Assembly (NCBI GenBank): GCA_964369165.1
Contig: CAYJFE010000021.1
Span: 1 to 31,956, forward strand
Reading direction: 5' to 3'
DNA: 31,956 nucleotides
Source of the DNA: CAYJAZ01 sp964369165
GTDB lineage: Bacteria; Desulfobacterota; Desulfovibrionia; Desulfovibrionales; Desulfovibrionaceae
Within the stretch, counting starts at the first letter, position 1; the number at the start of each line of letters is the position of its first letter. The position numbers were made by a program, and so were the translations under genes. This document shows positions 23,401 to 31,956 of this stretch, piece by piece. The notes beneath the pieces were generated by a model, which had not been told where the DNA came from, ran no database searches, and saw nothing but the letters and a program-made list of their open reading frames with translations.

Positions 23401-26400
23401 ATGTCAAAAGGTCCTCATATTTCTATTTCAAATAAATTCGTAGTAAACCGTATATTACGCATAAATATTGACGATTTTTCTGAATGGCCAACCTCGGTTG
23501 CTGAGCTTGCCACAAAGATTGCCCTTGAATTGTTTTTAGTTATCTATAATCCTTTTGTTGATGTTCAGAGCGTGAAAAAAAGTGTGAATGCCCGTTGGAA
23601 AGACGCTATGCCTGCGCTTGCCCACCACTATGCCACAAGCATCGGCGAAGGCATCACTCTCTTTTGGACTTCCTTTGAAGAAGAGAAGAAATTTCGTGAT
23701 GAACTCATCAATAAAATAAAGGAAATTTTGCCAAAAGAGTGCATTCTTACAAGAAAATCAGCTCTTATTGAAGCAAGCACAGACGCAACTGACCTTCGTA
23801 TGGAATTGCCAATCTTGGTAGTTGAGCCTTCCACAAAAGAGCAAATCAGCGAACTTGTCAAACTTGCGAATGAGATGAAATTTGCCCTTATTCCTCGAGG
23901 CGGAGGCTCTGGTATGACTGGCGGCGCAGTTCCTGCAAGAAAGCGTACAATTGTTGTCAACCTTACTCGCCTTACGCATATGGAACTTGATAAAGAAGAA
24001 AAAAGTCTACATTGTCAAGCTGGTGTAATCACGCAGCATGCTATTGATTTTTCAGAAAATCAAAATTTCTTATTCACAGTTGACCCTGCTTCCAAAACAG
24101 CTTCGACTATTGGCGGAAATGTTGCCGAAAATTCAGGCGGTCCTTTTGCTTTTGAATACGGTACAACCCTTGACAATCTCTTGTCATGGACAATGGTCAT
24201 TCCAACAGGCGAAATCGTGACTGTCACTAGGGTAAATCACCCGAGGCACAAAATTTTAGAGAATGAAATCGCTCGCTTTGAAGTGCGTGATCAATCAGGC
24301 GGAATGCGCTCAGTTATAGAACTAAAGGGCGATGAAATCCGCCTTCCTGGACTAGGAAAAGATGTTACAAATAAAGCACTTGGCGGATTACCTGGCATGC
24401 AAAAAGAAGGGGTTGATGGCATCATTACTGACGCAACCTTTCTTGTCTACGACATGCCAAAATTCTCTCGTGTGCTTTGCCTTGAGTTTTATGGTCGCTC
24501 CATGCTTCCTGCCTCTATTCTTATTGGCAAACTTGTTGATTTGCGCAATACCATTCGTGAAAATGGTGATTATGCCCGCCTTTCAGCCCTTGAAGAATTT
24601 AATATCAAATACGTGCAAGCCATTAATTATCAGAAAAAATCACAAGAATACGAGGGCGATCCTTGCTCTGTAATTATTATTCAAGTAGATGGCGATGATG
24701 AAGCACTTTTAGAAAGCGCGGTTCAAGATATTATTGCCCTAGCAAAAAGCGATAATGGCGCAAGAGATGAAGATGCTGGTATTGCGATTTTTGCTGCAAA
24801 AGATGCAAAAGAAGCTGTAGTTTTTTGGGAAGACAGACACAAACTTTCTGCAATTTCTAAAAGAACATCTGGCTTTAAAATTAATGAAGACGTAGTTATC
24901 CCTCTTCCTAAAATGCCGGAATTTGCACACTTTTTAGATCAAATCAATAGAGAATTAGCTGCTTCAGCTTATCGCCATGCACTGCAAAAAGTAGGCAGAC
25001 TAGAAGGTTTTCCCTTTGAAGATAAAGATTTGAATAAAGAATTTTCCCTATGCTCGAAAATTGTTCTCAATCTAAATATTCCTGATGAAATAAAAGATGC
25101 GAACGATGAAGAAATAGCGATGAGAGCGCATATCTTTATGAATACGCTCAAAGAAAAATATCCAAAACTCGAAACTAAAATTGAAGCTATCAGCACTTAT
25201 ATGCAAGATAGCCGTGTTATCGTAGCTTCACATATGCACGCTGGCGATGGAAATTGCCATGTGAATATTCCTGTTAATTCCAATGATTCTCATATGATGG
25301 AAGAAGCAGAGGAAGTGGCAGTTCGCGTCATGGAAAAAGCGCAAGAAATGGGCGGTGAGGTTTCAGGTGAACACGGTATAGGCATCACAAAAATCCGTTT
25401 TCTTTCACAAGAAAAAATGGATGCTTTGAAAGAATTTAAAGCTCTTGTTGATCCGCGCGAAATTATGAACCCAGCTAAACTCACTCAAAGAGAGTTACCT
25501 GTAAAACCCTTTACTTTCTCATTTAATAGACTTATCGAGGACATTCGCAATAGTGGACTAGCCGACAAAGAAAGGCTTATACATCTTCTTGAAACCGTGC
25601 AAATCTGTACTCGTTGCGGCAAATGTAAGAATGTTTGCCCAATGGTCTATGCCGAAAAATCCTACCATTATCACCCTCGTAATAAAAATATTGTGCTTGG
25701 CGCAATCACAGAAGCGCTCTACTACTCGCAAATCACGCAAGGCAATCCTTCAAAAGCTCTCTTGACTGAATTACGTCATTTGATTGAGCATTGCACTGGT
25801 TGTGGTCGCTGTACTTCTGTTTGTCCAGTTAAAATCACTTCCGCAGACGTTGCCTTAGCTTTAAGAGCATTTTTAGAAGATGAAAAAGCTTCTGGACACC
25901 CTATCAAAGGCCAAGTGCTAGATTTTCTTACGAAAAATCCTCAAAAGCGCGTGCCAAAAGCGGCAAGAGTGGCGGCTATTGGGCAAAAATTACAAAACCA
26001 AGTTATAGGACTCGTGCCTAAAATGTGGCGTGATCGCTTTGAAAGCCCACTTTTTTCTGATAAAGGCCCTGAAACTGGTTTAGCAAATCTCTATGACGCG
26101 CTCCACTTGCAAAAAGGTGGTCGTTTCAGCCCTGAAAAAGCTAAACTTGATGCAGATGGAAAAGCCTTAGCAGTCTTCTATTTCCCTGGTTGCGGCGGTT
26201 CGCTCTTCTCAAGAAAGGTTGCCCTTAGCTCTATTGCTCTTTTGCTCAAAGCAGGTTATAGTGTTCTTGTGCCTGAACAACATCTCTGCTGTGGTTATCC
26301 TCTTATTTCCTCAGGGGCAGACGGCAACTATAAGGAAAATCTTGAAAGAAATAAAGTAGCTATAGAAAAACTTCTCAAAAAAGCAGAAGAAGCAAACTTT

Positions 26401-26997
26401 AATATCACAACAATGATAACTGCTTGCGGCTCTTGCAGAGACAGTATGGAAAGGCATCAACTCAGCTATAATTCCAAAGACTTGCACATTCAAGATCTTG
26501 TGCAATTCTTGGTCGAACACGCTGATGGTTTGCCTAAAAATGACAATCTTAAAAATCATTCATTTTTATACCATACTTCCTGCCACCCTGAATGGTCACA
26601 AGTAAAAGCAGTAACAGGTGGCGGAAAAGCTGCGAAAGCATTGGAGAAATTGACAGGATCAACTATCACTATCAACACAGGTTGCTGCGGTGAATCAGGA
26701 ACAGGCGCAATGTCATCGCCTCAAGTCTATAATGCCATAAGACATAGAAAGATGAATAATATAAAGAAAGTACTTCCATTGTATGATAAAAAACAGCCTA
26801 TCATCGTCGGTTGCCCATCTTGTAAAATTGGCGTTGCCAGAACCCTTATCAACCTCAAAGACAAAAGATCTGTTATACATAGTGCAGAATGGCTTGCAGA
26901 CACACTTTTACAAAAAGATTGGTTGCAACAACTCAAAGCTCAAGCCTCAAAAAATTCTAAAAATAGTGTTCGCATAATCGACACGAAAGAAATATAA
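23401..26997 (+). CDS. Fused FAD-linked D-lactate dehydrogenase-type / Fe-S / CCG oxidoreductase
   Basis: This 1198-residue protein probably oxidises D-lactate or another 2-hydroxy acid and passes electrons through Fe-S centres to a quinone, heterodisulfide-like or other acceptor. Residues 1-130 are an N-terminal region I do not recognise. A FAD_binding_4 domain follows (about 135-350; PRGGGSGMTGG and STIGGNVAENSGG). The FAD-oxidase C-terminal domain runs to about 690, with HMHAGDGNCHVN (611-622) and SGEHGIGITK (655-664). Two [4Fe-4S] sites come next (C736/739/742/746 and C798/801/804/808). Two CCG domains end the protein (C931, C963-C964, C1009, C1012; then C1061, C1095-C1096, C1138, C1141). 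The whole joins what are often separate GlcD and GlcF subunits. There is no signal peptide or transmembrane helix. A strong Shine-Dalgarno (AAGGAG) lies eight bases before the ATG. Lactate is a key electron donor in Desulfovibrio-type bacteria, which fits. Confidence 0.88.
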   Translation: MSKGPHISISNKFVVNRILRINIDDFSEWPTSVAELATKIALELFLVIYNPFVDVQSVKKSVNARWKDAMPALAHHYATSIGEGITLFWTSFEEEKKFRDELINKIKEILPKECILTRKSALIEASTDATDLRMELPILVVEPSTKEQISELVKLANEMKFALIPRGGGSGMTGGAVPARKRTIVVNLTRLTHMELDKEEKSLHCQAGVITQHAIDFSENQNFLFTVDPASKTASTIGGNVAENSGGPFAFEYGTTLDNLLSWTMVIPTGEIVTVTRVNHPRHKILENEIARFEVRDQSGGMRSVIELKGDEIRLPGLGKDVTNKALGGLPGMQKEGVDGIITDATFLVYDMPKFSRVLCLEFYGRSMLPASILIGKLVDLRNTIRENGDYARLSALEEFNIKYVQAINYQKKSQEYEGDPCSVIIIQVDGDDEALLESAVQDIIALAKSDNGARDEDAGIAIFAAKDAKEAVVFWEDRHKLSAISKRTSGFKINEDVVIPLPKMPEFAHFLDQINRELAASAYRHALQKVGRLEGFPFEDKDLNKEFSLCSKIVLNLNIPDEIKDANDEEIAMRAHIFMNTLKEKYPKLETKIEAISTYMQDSRVIVASHMHAGDGNCHVNIPVNSNDSHMMEEAEEVAVRVMEKAQEMGGEVSGEHGIGITKIRFLSQEKMDALKEFKALVDPREIMNPAKLTQRELPVKPFTFSFNRLIEDIRNSGLADKERLIHLLETVQICTRCGKCKNVCPMVYAEKSYHYHPRNKNIVLGAITEALYYSQITQGNPSKALLTELRHLIEHCTGCGRCTSVCPVKITSADVALALRAFLEDEKASGHPIKGQVLDFLTKNPQKRVPKAARVAAIGQKLQNQVIGLVPKMWRDRFESPLFSDKGPETGLANLYDALHLQKGGRFSPEKAKLDADGKALAVFYFPGCGGSLFSRKVALSSIALLLKAGYSVLVPEQHLCCGYPLISSGADGNYKENLERNKVAIEKLLKKAEEANFNITTMITACGSCRDSMERHQLSYNSKDLHIQDLVQFLVEHADGLPKNDNLKNHSFLYHTSCHPEWSQVKAVTGGGKAAKALEKLTGSTITINTGCCGESGTGAMSSPQVYNAIRHRKMNNIKKVLPLYDKKQPIIVGCPSCKIGVARTLINLKDKRSVIHSAEWLADTLLQKDWLQQLKAQASKNSKNSVRIIDTKEI

Positions 26998-27042
26998 CAA
27001 TACTCAAAACGAGAATAAACTACTCATTATAAAGGAAAAATC

Positions 27043-27504
27043 ATGAGAACTATCGAAGGACAATTAAACGCAAGTAATCTAAAATTCGCTATAGTAGCCA
27101 CAAGATTTAACGATTTTGTTGTAGATAGATTAATTTCAGGCGCAACTGACTATCTTTTACGTCACGGCGCAAATGCTGATGACATCGATATTATACGCAT
27201 CCCTGGCGCATTTGAGATGCCAATTGTATGCCAAAAAGTTGCAAAGAAAAAACAATACGACGGAATTATTGCTTTAGGCGCAGTTATCAGAGGAGGCACA
27301 CCTCACTTTGAATTTGTTTCAAACGAAGCTACAAAAGGCTTAGCCCATGTTTCTTTAGAATACGAAACTCCAGTCGGATTTGGTCTTCTCACAACTGATA
27401 ATATAGAGCAAGCTATCGAGCGTGCTGGCCTTAAAGCAGGTAATAAAGGCGTTGAAGCCGCTTCGGCACTCCTTGAAACAATACGTGTGCTTGAGCAAAT
27501 CTAG
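27043..27504 (+). CDS. ribH: 6,7-dimethyl-8-ribityllumazine synthase
   Basis: RibH condenses 5-amino-6-ribitylaminouracil with 3,4-dihydroxy-2-butanone 4-phosphate in riboflavin synthesis and forms hollow oligomers. The 153-residue length is standard. Visible motifs are the substrate-binding start AIVATRFNDFVVD (16-28), PGAFEMP (54-60), GAVIRGGTPHFEFV with the catalytic H88, and GFGLLTTDNIEQA. A good Shine-Dalgarno (AAAGGA) precedes the ATG. It is followed by nusB (52-base gap) and leuS; ribH-nusB-leuS is a known order in Desulfovibrio. The other riboflavin genes (ribD, ribE, ribBA) are not upstream here: the large oxidoreductase is. No FMN riboswitch is visible in the short upstream gap. Confidence 0.96.
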   Translation: MRTIEGQLNASNLKFAIVATRFNDFVVDRLISGATDYLLRHGANADDIDIIRIPGAFEMPIVCQKVAKKKQYDGIIALGAVIRGGTPHFEFVSNEATKGLAHVSLEYETPVGFGLLTTDNIEQAIERAGLKAGNKGVEAASALLETIRVLEQI

Positions 27505-27556
27505 TTCAAAAAGAATTCTTCTGAACAAATAAACACCATCATTATAAGGATTTACC

Positions 27557-28150
27557 TTGTCAAAACAAAAACAAACAAAAATCACACGTTCGCAGGCTCG
27601 AAGCCTAGCTTTTCAGGTTTTGTATAGCCTTGAATTTACTCAGATAAGTTCAATAACAGAACTTCGCGAGGCCTTTGTGTGCGCGCCTAGAGTGAAAATC
27701 ACCTATCAAGATTCTTCCATTCAAGAAACCACACTTGACGAGCTTGATCTAGAGCCTACTGAAGAGAACGAAAACCCAATGCTTTTTCTTCCCGGTGTTG
27801 ACGAACTTTTAGCAAATGAAGGCGATACCATCGAAGACACTAATGAAAACGTCTTACCAAGCGGTTTTTCTTGGGAATTAGTCGAAGGTGTGTGGAAGCA
27901 TTTAGCAGATTTAGATAAAACTATTGAAGAATTTGCAAAAAATTGGAAAATTAACCGCTTAGGCAGAATTGAATTGACAATTTTGCGTATGTCACTTTAT
28001 GAAATGCTTTATAGAGATGACATTCCAATCAAGGTGTCTATTGCAGAAGCTCTTGAACTTACTAATCAATTTGGCGAAAGCAAGGCTCGCTCTTTTATCA
28101 ATGGCCTTCTTGATGCCGTACACAAATCAAAACTCCAGCAAAAAGCATAA
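27557..28150 (+). CDS. nusB: Transcription antitermination factor NusB with acidic insert
   Basis: NusB binds boxA RNA with S10 (NusE) and prevents premature termination in rRNA operons. The N-terminus (RSQARSLAFQVLYSLEFTQ, 11-29) and the C-terminal half (WKINRLGRIELTILRMSLYEML to SFINGLLDAVHK, about 130-190) are clear NusB. At 197 residues it is longer than the usual 130-150. The excess is an acidic segment of about 55 residues (about 45-100, rich in Glu, Asp and Asn) between the first and second helical parts. The start is TTG 27557 with AAGGA six bases upstream. It lies 41 bases before leuS. Confidence 0.9.
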   Translation: MSKQKQTKITRSQARSLAFQVLYSLEFTQISSITELREAFVCAPRVKITYQDSSIQETTLDELDLEPTEENENPMLFLPGVDELLANEGDTIEDTNENVLPSGFSWELVEGVWKHLADLDKTIEEFAKNWKINRLGRIELTILRMSLYEMLYRDDIPIKVSIAEALELTNQFGESKARSFINGLLDAVHKSKLQQKA

Positions 28151-28191
28151 AACACAATCAATAAGCCAATTTGCAGAATAAGGAAAAAAAC

Positions 28192-30708
28192 ATGGCACTT
28201 TCACCACAATACAATCATACAAATATTGAAGAAAAATGGCAAAGCATTTGGAAGGAAAAATCCACTTATAAAGCTATCGATTTTTCATCTAAGCCTAAGT
28301 ATTATCTACTAGAAATGCTCCCCTACCCTTCAGGAAATATCCATATGGGTCATGTGAGAAACTATTCAATAGGCGATGTTGTGGCAAGGCATAAACGTAT
28401 GCAAGGTTATAATGTGCTTCACCCTATGGGTTGGGACGCATTTGGCTTACCTGCTGAAAATGCTGCCATCAAAAATAACACACATCCTGCAAAATGGACC
28501 TATGCAAATATTGATAATATGCGCTCACAGCTTAAAAGATTAGGCTATTCTTATGATTGGGAGCGCGAAATCGCTACTTGCCACCCCGGTTATTATCAGT
28601 TTGAGCAAAAATTCTTCCTTTCATTACTTGAAAAAGGTATTGCCTATAGAAAGAATGCTATGCAAAATTGGTGTCCTTCTTGTAATACAGTGCTTGCAAA
28701 CGAGCAAGTTGAAGAAGGCCTTTGCTGGCGTTGCGATAGTGTTGTTGAACAAAAAGCAATGACACAATGGTTTTTGCGCATCACTGATTATGCTGAAGAA
28801 CTTCTCAATGACTTAGATTTATTGGAAAATGCTTGGCCTGAGCGCGTTATTTCCATGCAAAAAAACTGGATTGGCAAAAGCATAGGTGCGGAAATTGACT
28901 TTATTTTAGAAAATTCTGAAACAAAAATTCCTGTATTTACCACTCGCCCTGACACTCTTTTTGGCGTGACCTTCCTTACACTTGCCCCTGAACATCCTTT
29001 AGTTGCTGAAATCATAAAAGATTCACCTAACAAAGCAGAAATCGAAGCCTTTATTGAAAAAGTGGCTTCTATGGATAAGAAAGATCGTCAATCAGACAGC
29101 CTTGAAAAAGATGGCATATTTACAGGCTCTTACCTTATTCATCCTCTTACAAAAGAAAGAGTACCCCTTTGGCTTGGCAATTTCGTATTAGCCGAATACG
29201 GCACAGGTGCTGTAATGGGTGTGCCTGCGCACGATCAGCGTGATTTTCTTTTTGCTAAAAAATTTAATCTTGAAATCAAGATAGTTATCAATCCTGAAAA
29301 CGAAGTTTTAGAGCTGTCAACTATGCAAGAAGCTATGACTGGCGAAGGGGTGATGACGAATTCTACTCTTTACCCTCATCTCGATGGAACTCAAAATATT
29401 CAAGGCAAAGAAGAGGTTATTAAAGAAGTTGAAAAACTTGGCCTTGGTAAAAGAACCGTTAATTTCCGCCTGCGTGATTGGAATATTTCGCGTCAGCGTT
29501 ACTGGGGTTCTCCAATTCCTGTAATCTATTGTGATACTTGTGGAATTGTTCCTGTGCCTGAAAAAGATTTGCCTGTTCTTCTTCCTCTTGATGTTCAAGT
29601 GAATCCTGACGGCAAATCGCCACTTCCACAAAGCGATGAATTTTATCATGTTCCTTGCCCAAAATGTAATGCAAAAGCGCGCCGTGAAACTGACACCATG
29701 GATACATTTGTTGAATCTTCTTGGTATTTTACAAGATATATCGATCCACGTAATGAAGAAGAAGCAATTTCAAAAGATTTAGCCTCTTATTGGATGCCTG
29801 TTGATCAATATATTGGCGGCGTTGAACACGCTATTCTGCACCTTCTTTATGCGCGTTTCTTTACAAAAATTTTACGTGATACAGGTTACTATCCTGCTGA
29901 TTTAGCTGAACCTTTTGCTCGTCTTCTCACTCAAGGCATGGTATTGAAAGACGGCACAAAAATGTCAAAATCAAAGGGAAATGTTGTTGACCCTACTGAA
30001 ATGATTCAACTTTATGGTGCTGATACTGTCCGTCTTTTCTGTCTTTTTGCTGCCCCTCCTGAAAGAGATTTTGACTGGAGCGAAACTGGCATTGAAGGAG
30101 CATTCCGCTTTTTAAGCCGTGTTTGGAGACTTTGCGCCGAGCTTGATGAATTTTTATCACCAATCTTGCCTGCATCATTTTCAGATGCCACAACGCAAGC
30201 CACTAAGGATTTGCGCTTCAAGGAACACAGTACGATAAAAAAAGTTACAGAAGATTTAAATAATAAATTTCAATTCAATACAGCTATAGCTGCTATTATG
30301 GAATTTGTGAATACACTCTATACTTCAAAAGAAGAATTAGTACAAAGCGAGGAAGGAAAGCTTGCTCTCTCTTCTTCAATCTCTACTCTTCTCACTTTAC
30401 TTTGTCCTATTACTCCACATATTTGTGAAGAAATTTGGGCTTCAATTGGCAATACATCTGTGCTTTGCGATATGCCTTACCCAAGTTTTGATAACAAAGC
30501 CTTAGAAAAAGACAATGTCACTTTAGTAGTTCAAATAAATGGCAAATTGCGCGGCAAACTCGAAGTGCCAGCAACTATTGACGCTAAAGCAGCAGAGGAA
30601 ATGGCTTTGAATGATGAAAATGTGTCAAAACATTTAGAGGGACAAAGTATAGTTAAAGTGATTGTTGTTCCCAAAAAACTTATTAACATTGTAGCTAAAC
30701 CGAAGTAA
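28192..30708 (+). CDS. leuS: Leucyl-tRNA synthetase
   Basis: This class I synthetase charges tRNA(Leu) and has an editing CP1 domain. The 838 residues carry the HIGH-type motif PYPSGNIHMGH (44-54) and KMSKS at 590-594. Zinc-ribbon-type cysteines occur in WCPSC and CWRC, and a second set lies in CDTCG and CPKCN. The editing-domain threonine-rich stretch TTRPDTLFG is present. The start ATG 28192 follows AAGGAAAA closely; an in-frame non-ATG start 21 bases upstream would precede that Shine-Dalgarno and is rejected. Its stop is two bases before the lptE ATG, so the genes are tightly coupled. Confidence 0.97.
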   Translation: MALSPQYNHTNIEEKWQSIWKEKSTYKAIDFSSKPKYYLLEMLPYPSGNIHMGHVRNYSIGDVVARHKRMQGYNVLHPMGWDAFGLPAENAAIKNNTHPAKWTYANIDNMRSQLKRLGYSYDWEREIATCHPGYYQFEQKFFLSLLEKGIAYRKNAMQNWCPSCNTVLANEQVEEGLCWRCDSVVEQKAMTQWFLRITDYAEELLNDLDLLENAWPERVISMQKNWIGKSIGAEIDFILENSETKIPVFTTRPDTLFGVTFLTLAPEHPLVAEIIKDSPNKAEIEAFIEKVASMDKKDRQSDSLEKDGIFTGSYLIHPLTKERVPLWLGNFVLAEYGTGAVMGVPAHDQRDFLFAKKFNLEIKIVINPENEVLELSTMQEAMTGEGVMTNSTLYPHLDGTQNIQGKEEVIKEVEKLGLGKRTVNFRLRDWNISRQRYWGSPIPVIYCDTCGIVPVPEKDLPVLLPLDVQVNPDGKSPLPQSDEFYHVPCPKCNAKARRETDTMDTFVESSWYFTRYIDPRNEEEAISKDLASYWMPVDQYIGGVEHAILHLLYARFFTKILRDTGYYPADLAEPFARLLTQGMVLKDGTKMSKSKGNVVDPTEMIQLYGADTVRLFCLFAAPPERDFDWSETGIEGAFRFLSRVWRLCAELDEFLSPILPASFSDATTQATKDLRFKEHSTIKKVTEDLNNKFQFNTAIAAIMEFVNTLYTSKEELVQSEEGKLALSSSISTLLTLLCPITPHICEEIWASIGNTSVLCDMPYPSFDNKALEKDNVTLVVQINGKLRGKLEVPATIDAKAAEEMALNDENVSKHLEGQSIVKVIVVPKKLINIVAKPK

Positions 30709-30710
30709 TT

Positions 30711-31217
30711 ATGAAAAAAATTATTATTTCACTCTGTAGCCTCTTTTGTATTCTTTCACTCACAGCTTGTGGATATCAGCTAAGAGGTTCAGAAAATTAT
30801 GCAGACAAAAGCGTTTTTGCGAAAGATTCTACTATAAATATCGGCACGATAGAACATAGTAGTATCTATCCTTGGGTTCCATTTTTCATAGCCACCACTG
30901 TGCGCGATGAAATTGCCATTCGAGGTTTAGCCACATGGAAAAGTGTTGGCACAAGCGATTATTCCATAGATGCAACTCTCTATTCCTTTGACTTAGGAGC
31001 CTTTGATGATATAGGTGCAGACAGTGATTATATTTCTACAGCTGACATCAGCTTAGAGCTAAGCCTTAGAGATAATAGAACAAATACTGAAATCATCAAT
31101 TCAGGAATAATACACTATAGTGAAAATTATGAAAACCCACGCGAAACTGATGCTGTAAGAGATGTTTTGGCCAACGCAATCCGCCATGCTATTGATACTT
31201 TCTATACCGCATTTTAG
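30711..31217 (+). CDS. lptE: LPS-assembly lipoprotein LptE-like
   Basis: LptE is the outer-membrane lipoprotein that plugs LptD and helps insert lipopolysaccharide. The 168-residue protein has a lipoprotein signal peptide ending LTAC (C20), directly followed by the GYQLRG motif common at the start of LptE/RlpB proteins. The rest is a mixed beta domain without strong signatures, as usual for this divergent family. The ATG follows the leuS stop by two bases, and leuS-lptE is the common order in Proteobacteria. In many genomes holA (DNA polymerase III delta) comes next; here a carbonic anhydrase does. Identity rests on the motif plus synteny. Confidence 0.82.
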   Translation: MKKIIISLCSLFCILSLTACGYQLRGSENYADKSVFAKDSTINIGTIEHSSIYPWVPFFIATTVRDEIAIRGLATWKSVGTSDYSIDATLYSFDLGAFDDIGADSDYISTADISLELSLRDNRTNTEIINSGIIHYSENYENPRETDAVRDVLANAIRHAIDTFYTAF

Positions 31218-31230
31218 ATTGCTTCTGTAG

Positions 31231-31263
31231 CTGTCTATATAAAACACATATAACTCTAGACAG
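31231..31263. repeat. Inverted repeat between lptE and the carbonic anhydrase gene
   Basis: CTGTCTA (31231-31237) is mirrored by TAGACAG (31257-31263), with TATA-rich inner arms that can pair further. No T run follows in either direction. It may be a weak terminator for leuS-lptE or a regulator site for the next gene. Confidence 0.35.
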
Positions 31264-31292
31264 TTTGACTAGAAATGGAGTTTAAATTAATA

Positions 31293-31955
31293 ATGACTGT
31301 TCACACAAACAAGAATGTAAGCCCGCAAGAAGCATTAGAAGAACTTATTGCAGGAAACGAAAGATATATCAATGATTTAAGCATACATTTTGAAGAGAAT
31401 GCTATAAAGCGTCAACACACAGCTATACATGGTCAATTTCCAATTGCCGCGGTTTTGGCCTGTTCTGATTCAAGATTGCCTATAGAAACCCTACTAGATC
31501 AAGGCAATGGCGATATTTTTGCTATACGAGTGGCTGGCAATATCGTCGGGTCGCAAGTGCTTGGAAGTATTGACTATTCAATCACGGTTCTTAATGTTCC
31601 CTTAGTTTTGGTGCTTGGACACACAAATTGCGGTGCTATCGGCTCTGCTGTGGATCGTGTGTATGCTGAACAAGGTTTCACAAGGAATGTCAAAGACTTA
31701 CTTCAACCACTTCTCCCTCTTGCTTACGAAGAATGTCGCTGTCATCCTAATCCTACAAGTGAAGAATTGGCTGACTTAAAAGAACATCTTGCTGTTCAAA
31801 ACGTGTGGAAATCTATTGAAGAAATCATTGAATCAAGCGAAGTCACAAAACAAAGAATAGCAGATAATAGCCTTATGGTGGTTGGCGCTATCTACGACAT
31901 ACAAACTGGCGAAGTAGATTGGTTAGGGACAAACAAGGAAGAAAGTCTTTTTTAA
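31293..31955 (+). CDS. Beta-class carbonic anhydrase
   Basis: This zinc enzyme interconverts CO2 and bicarbonate. With the start at 31293 it has 220 residues. Zinc and active-site residues are visible: CSDSR (C57, D59, R61) and HTNC (H110, C113), followed by GAIGSAV. The N-terminal helix carries the typical EALEELIAGNERY. There is no signal peptide, so it is probably cytoplasmic. Two starts are possible: ATG 31275 (226 residues, no Shine-Dalgarno) or ATG 31293 (GGAG 12 bases upstream). I prefer the second because family members begin just before the GN-R helix, but this is not firm. The gene ends one base before the end of the window. Confidence 0.9.
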   Translation: MTVHTNKNVSPQEALEELIAGNERYINDLSIHFEENAIKRQHTAIHGQFPIAAVLACSDSRLPIETLLDQGNGDIFAIRVAGNIVGSQVLGSIDYSITVLNVPLVLVLGHTNCGAIGSAVDRVYAEQGFTRNVKDLLQPLLPLAYEECRCHPNPTSEELADLKEHLAVQNVWKSIEEIIESSEVTKQRIADNSLMVVGAIYDIQTGEVDWLGTNKEESLF

Positions 31956-31956
31956 A

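Noticed and set aside
26998..27042. FMN riboswitch before ribH
   Set aside because: The gap is only 45 bases and shows none of the conserved RFN element.
27504..27526. Hairpin-like GTTCA/TGAAC sequence between ribH and nusB
   Set aside because: The arms do not extend symmetrically, no T run follows, and the genes are likely cotranscribed; read as chance.

Overview
The window is AT-rich chromosomal core DNA from an anaerobic Gram-negative bacterium, most likely a low-GC member of the Desulfovibrionales (Desulfovibrio/Lawsonia/Bilophila relatives). The Gram-negative evidence is an LptE-type LPS assembly lipoprotein, CpoB/YbgF and LspA. The anaerobe evidence is a ferredoxin:thioredoxin-reductase catalytic protein, a NIL/double-[4Fe-4S] protein, a YedF selenium-metabolism protein, and a very large FAD/Fe-S/CCG D-lactate-dehydrogenase-type protein. 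A lysine/arginine-tailed S21 and the order ribH-nusB-leuS-lptE also fit. This assignment is inference from protein character and gene order; no 16S rRNA is present. No tRNA, rRNA, CRISPR array, phage or insertion sequence was seen, and no island of clearly foreign composition.

Layout. (1) 84-5276, minus strand: gatB, a class A penicillin-binding protein and dapB read as one unit from a promoter at 5306-5334 to a bidirectional terminator at 34-60. (2) 5474-6926, plus: a universal stress protein with its own promoter, then a two-gene redox unit of a membrane-anchored glutaredoxin-like protein and an FTR-like iron-sulfur protein. (3) 7099-16208, plus: rpsU with promoter and terminator, then mutS2, dnaG, rpoD, mnmG and a CPBP-family membrane protein. 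This is the macromolecular-synthesis cluster with mutS2 inserted and mnmG overlapping the end of rpoD. (4) 16293-17418, minus: yedF and a C_GCAxxG_C_C protein, with promoter and terminator. (5) 17695-23313, plus: ileS, lspA, a PLDc_N-type membrane peptide, cpoB, a NIL/ferredoxin protein and maf. (6) 23401-31955, plus: the 1198-residue FAD/Fe-S oxidoreductase, ribH, nusB, leuS, lptE and a beta-carbonic anhydrase.

Most genes are housekeeping: translation (gatB, ileS, leuS, rpsU, mnmG), replication and transcription (dnaG, rpoD, nusB), and envelope building (PBP1A, dapB, lspA, cpoB, lptE). The accessory content is redox and sulfur/selenium chemistry.

Most notable observations: lspA has no standard start codon ahead of its conserved first segment, while a start overlapping the ileS stop lies one frame away; the Grx/FTR pair; the YedF/C_GCAxxG_C_C pair; the NIL/ferredoxin protein, likely of the sulfide-dependent homocysteine route; NusB with a roughly 55-residue acidic insert; a CPBP protein with a motif-2 His-to-Gln change; and a repeated TTGCAA -35 element. 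I saw no clear new multi-gene defence or mobile system. Every gap between genes is shorter than 300 bases.
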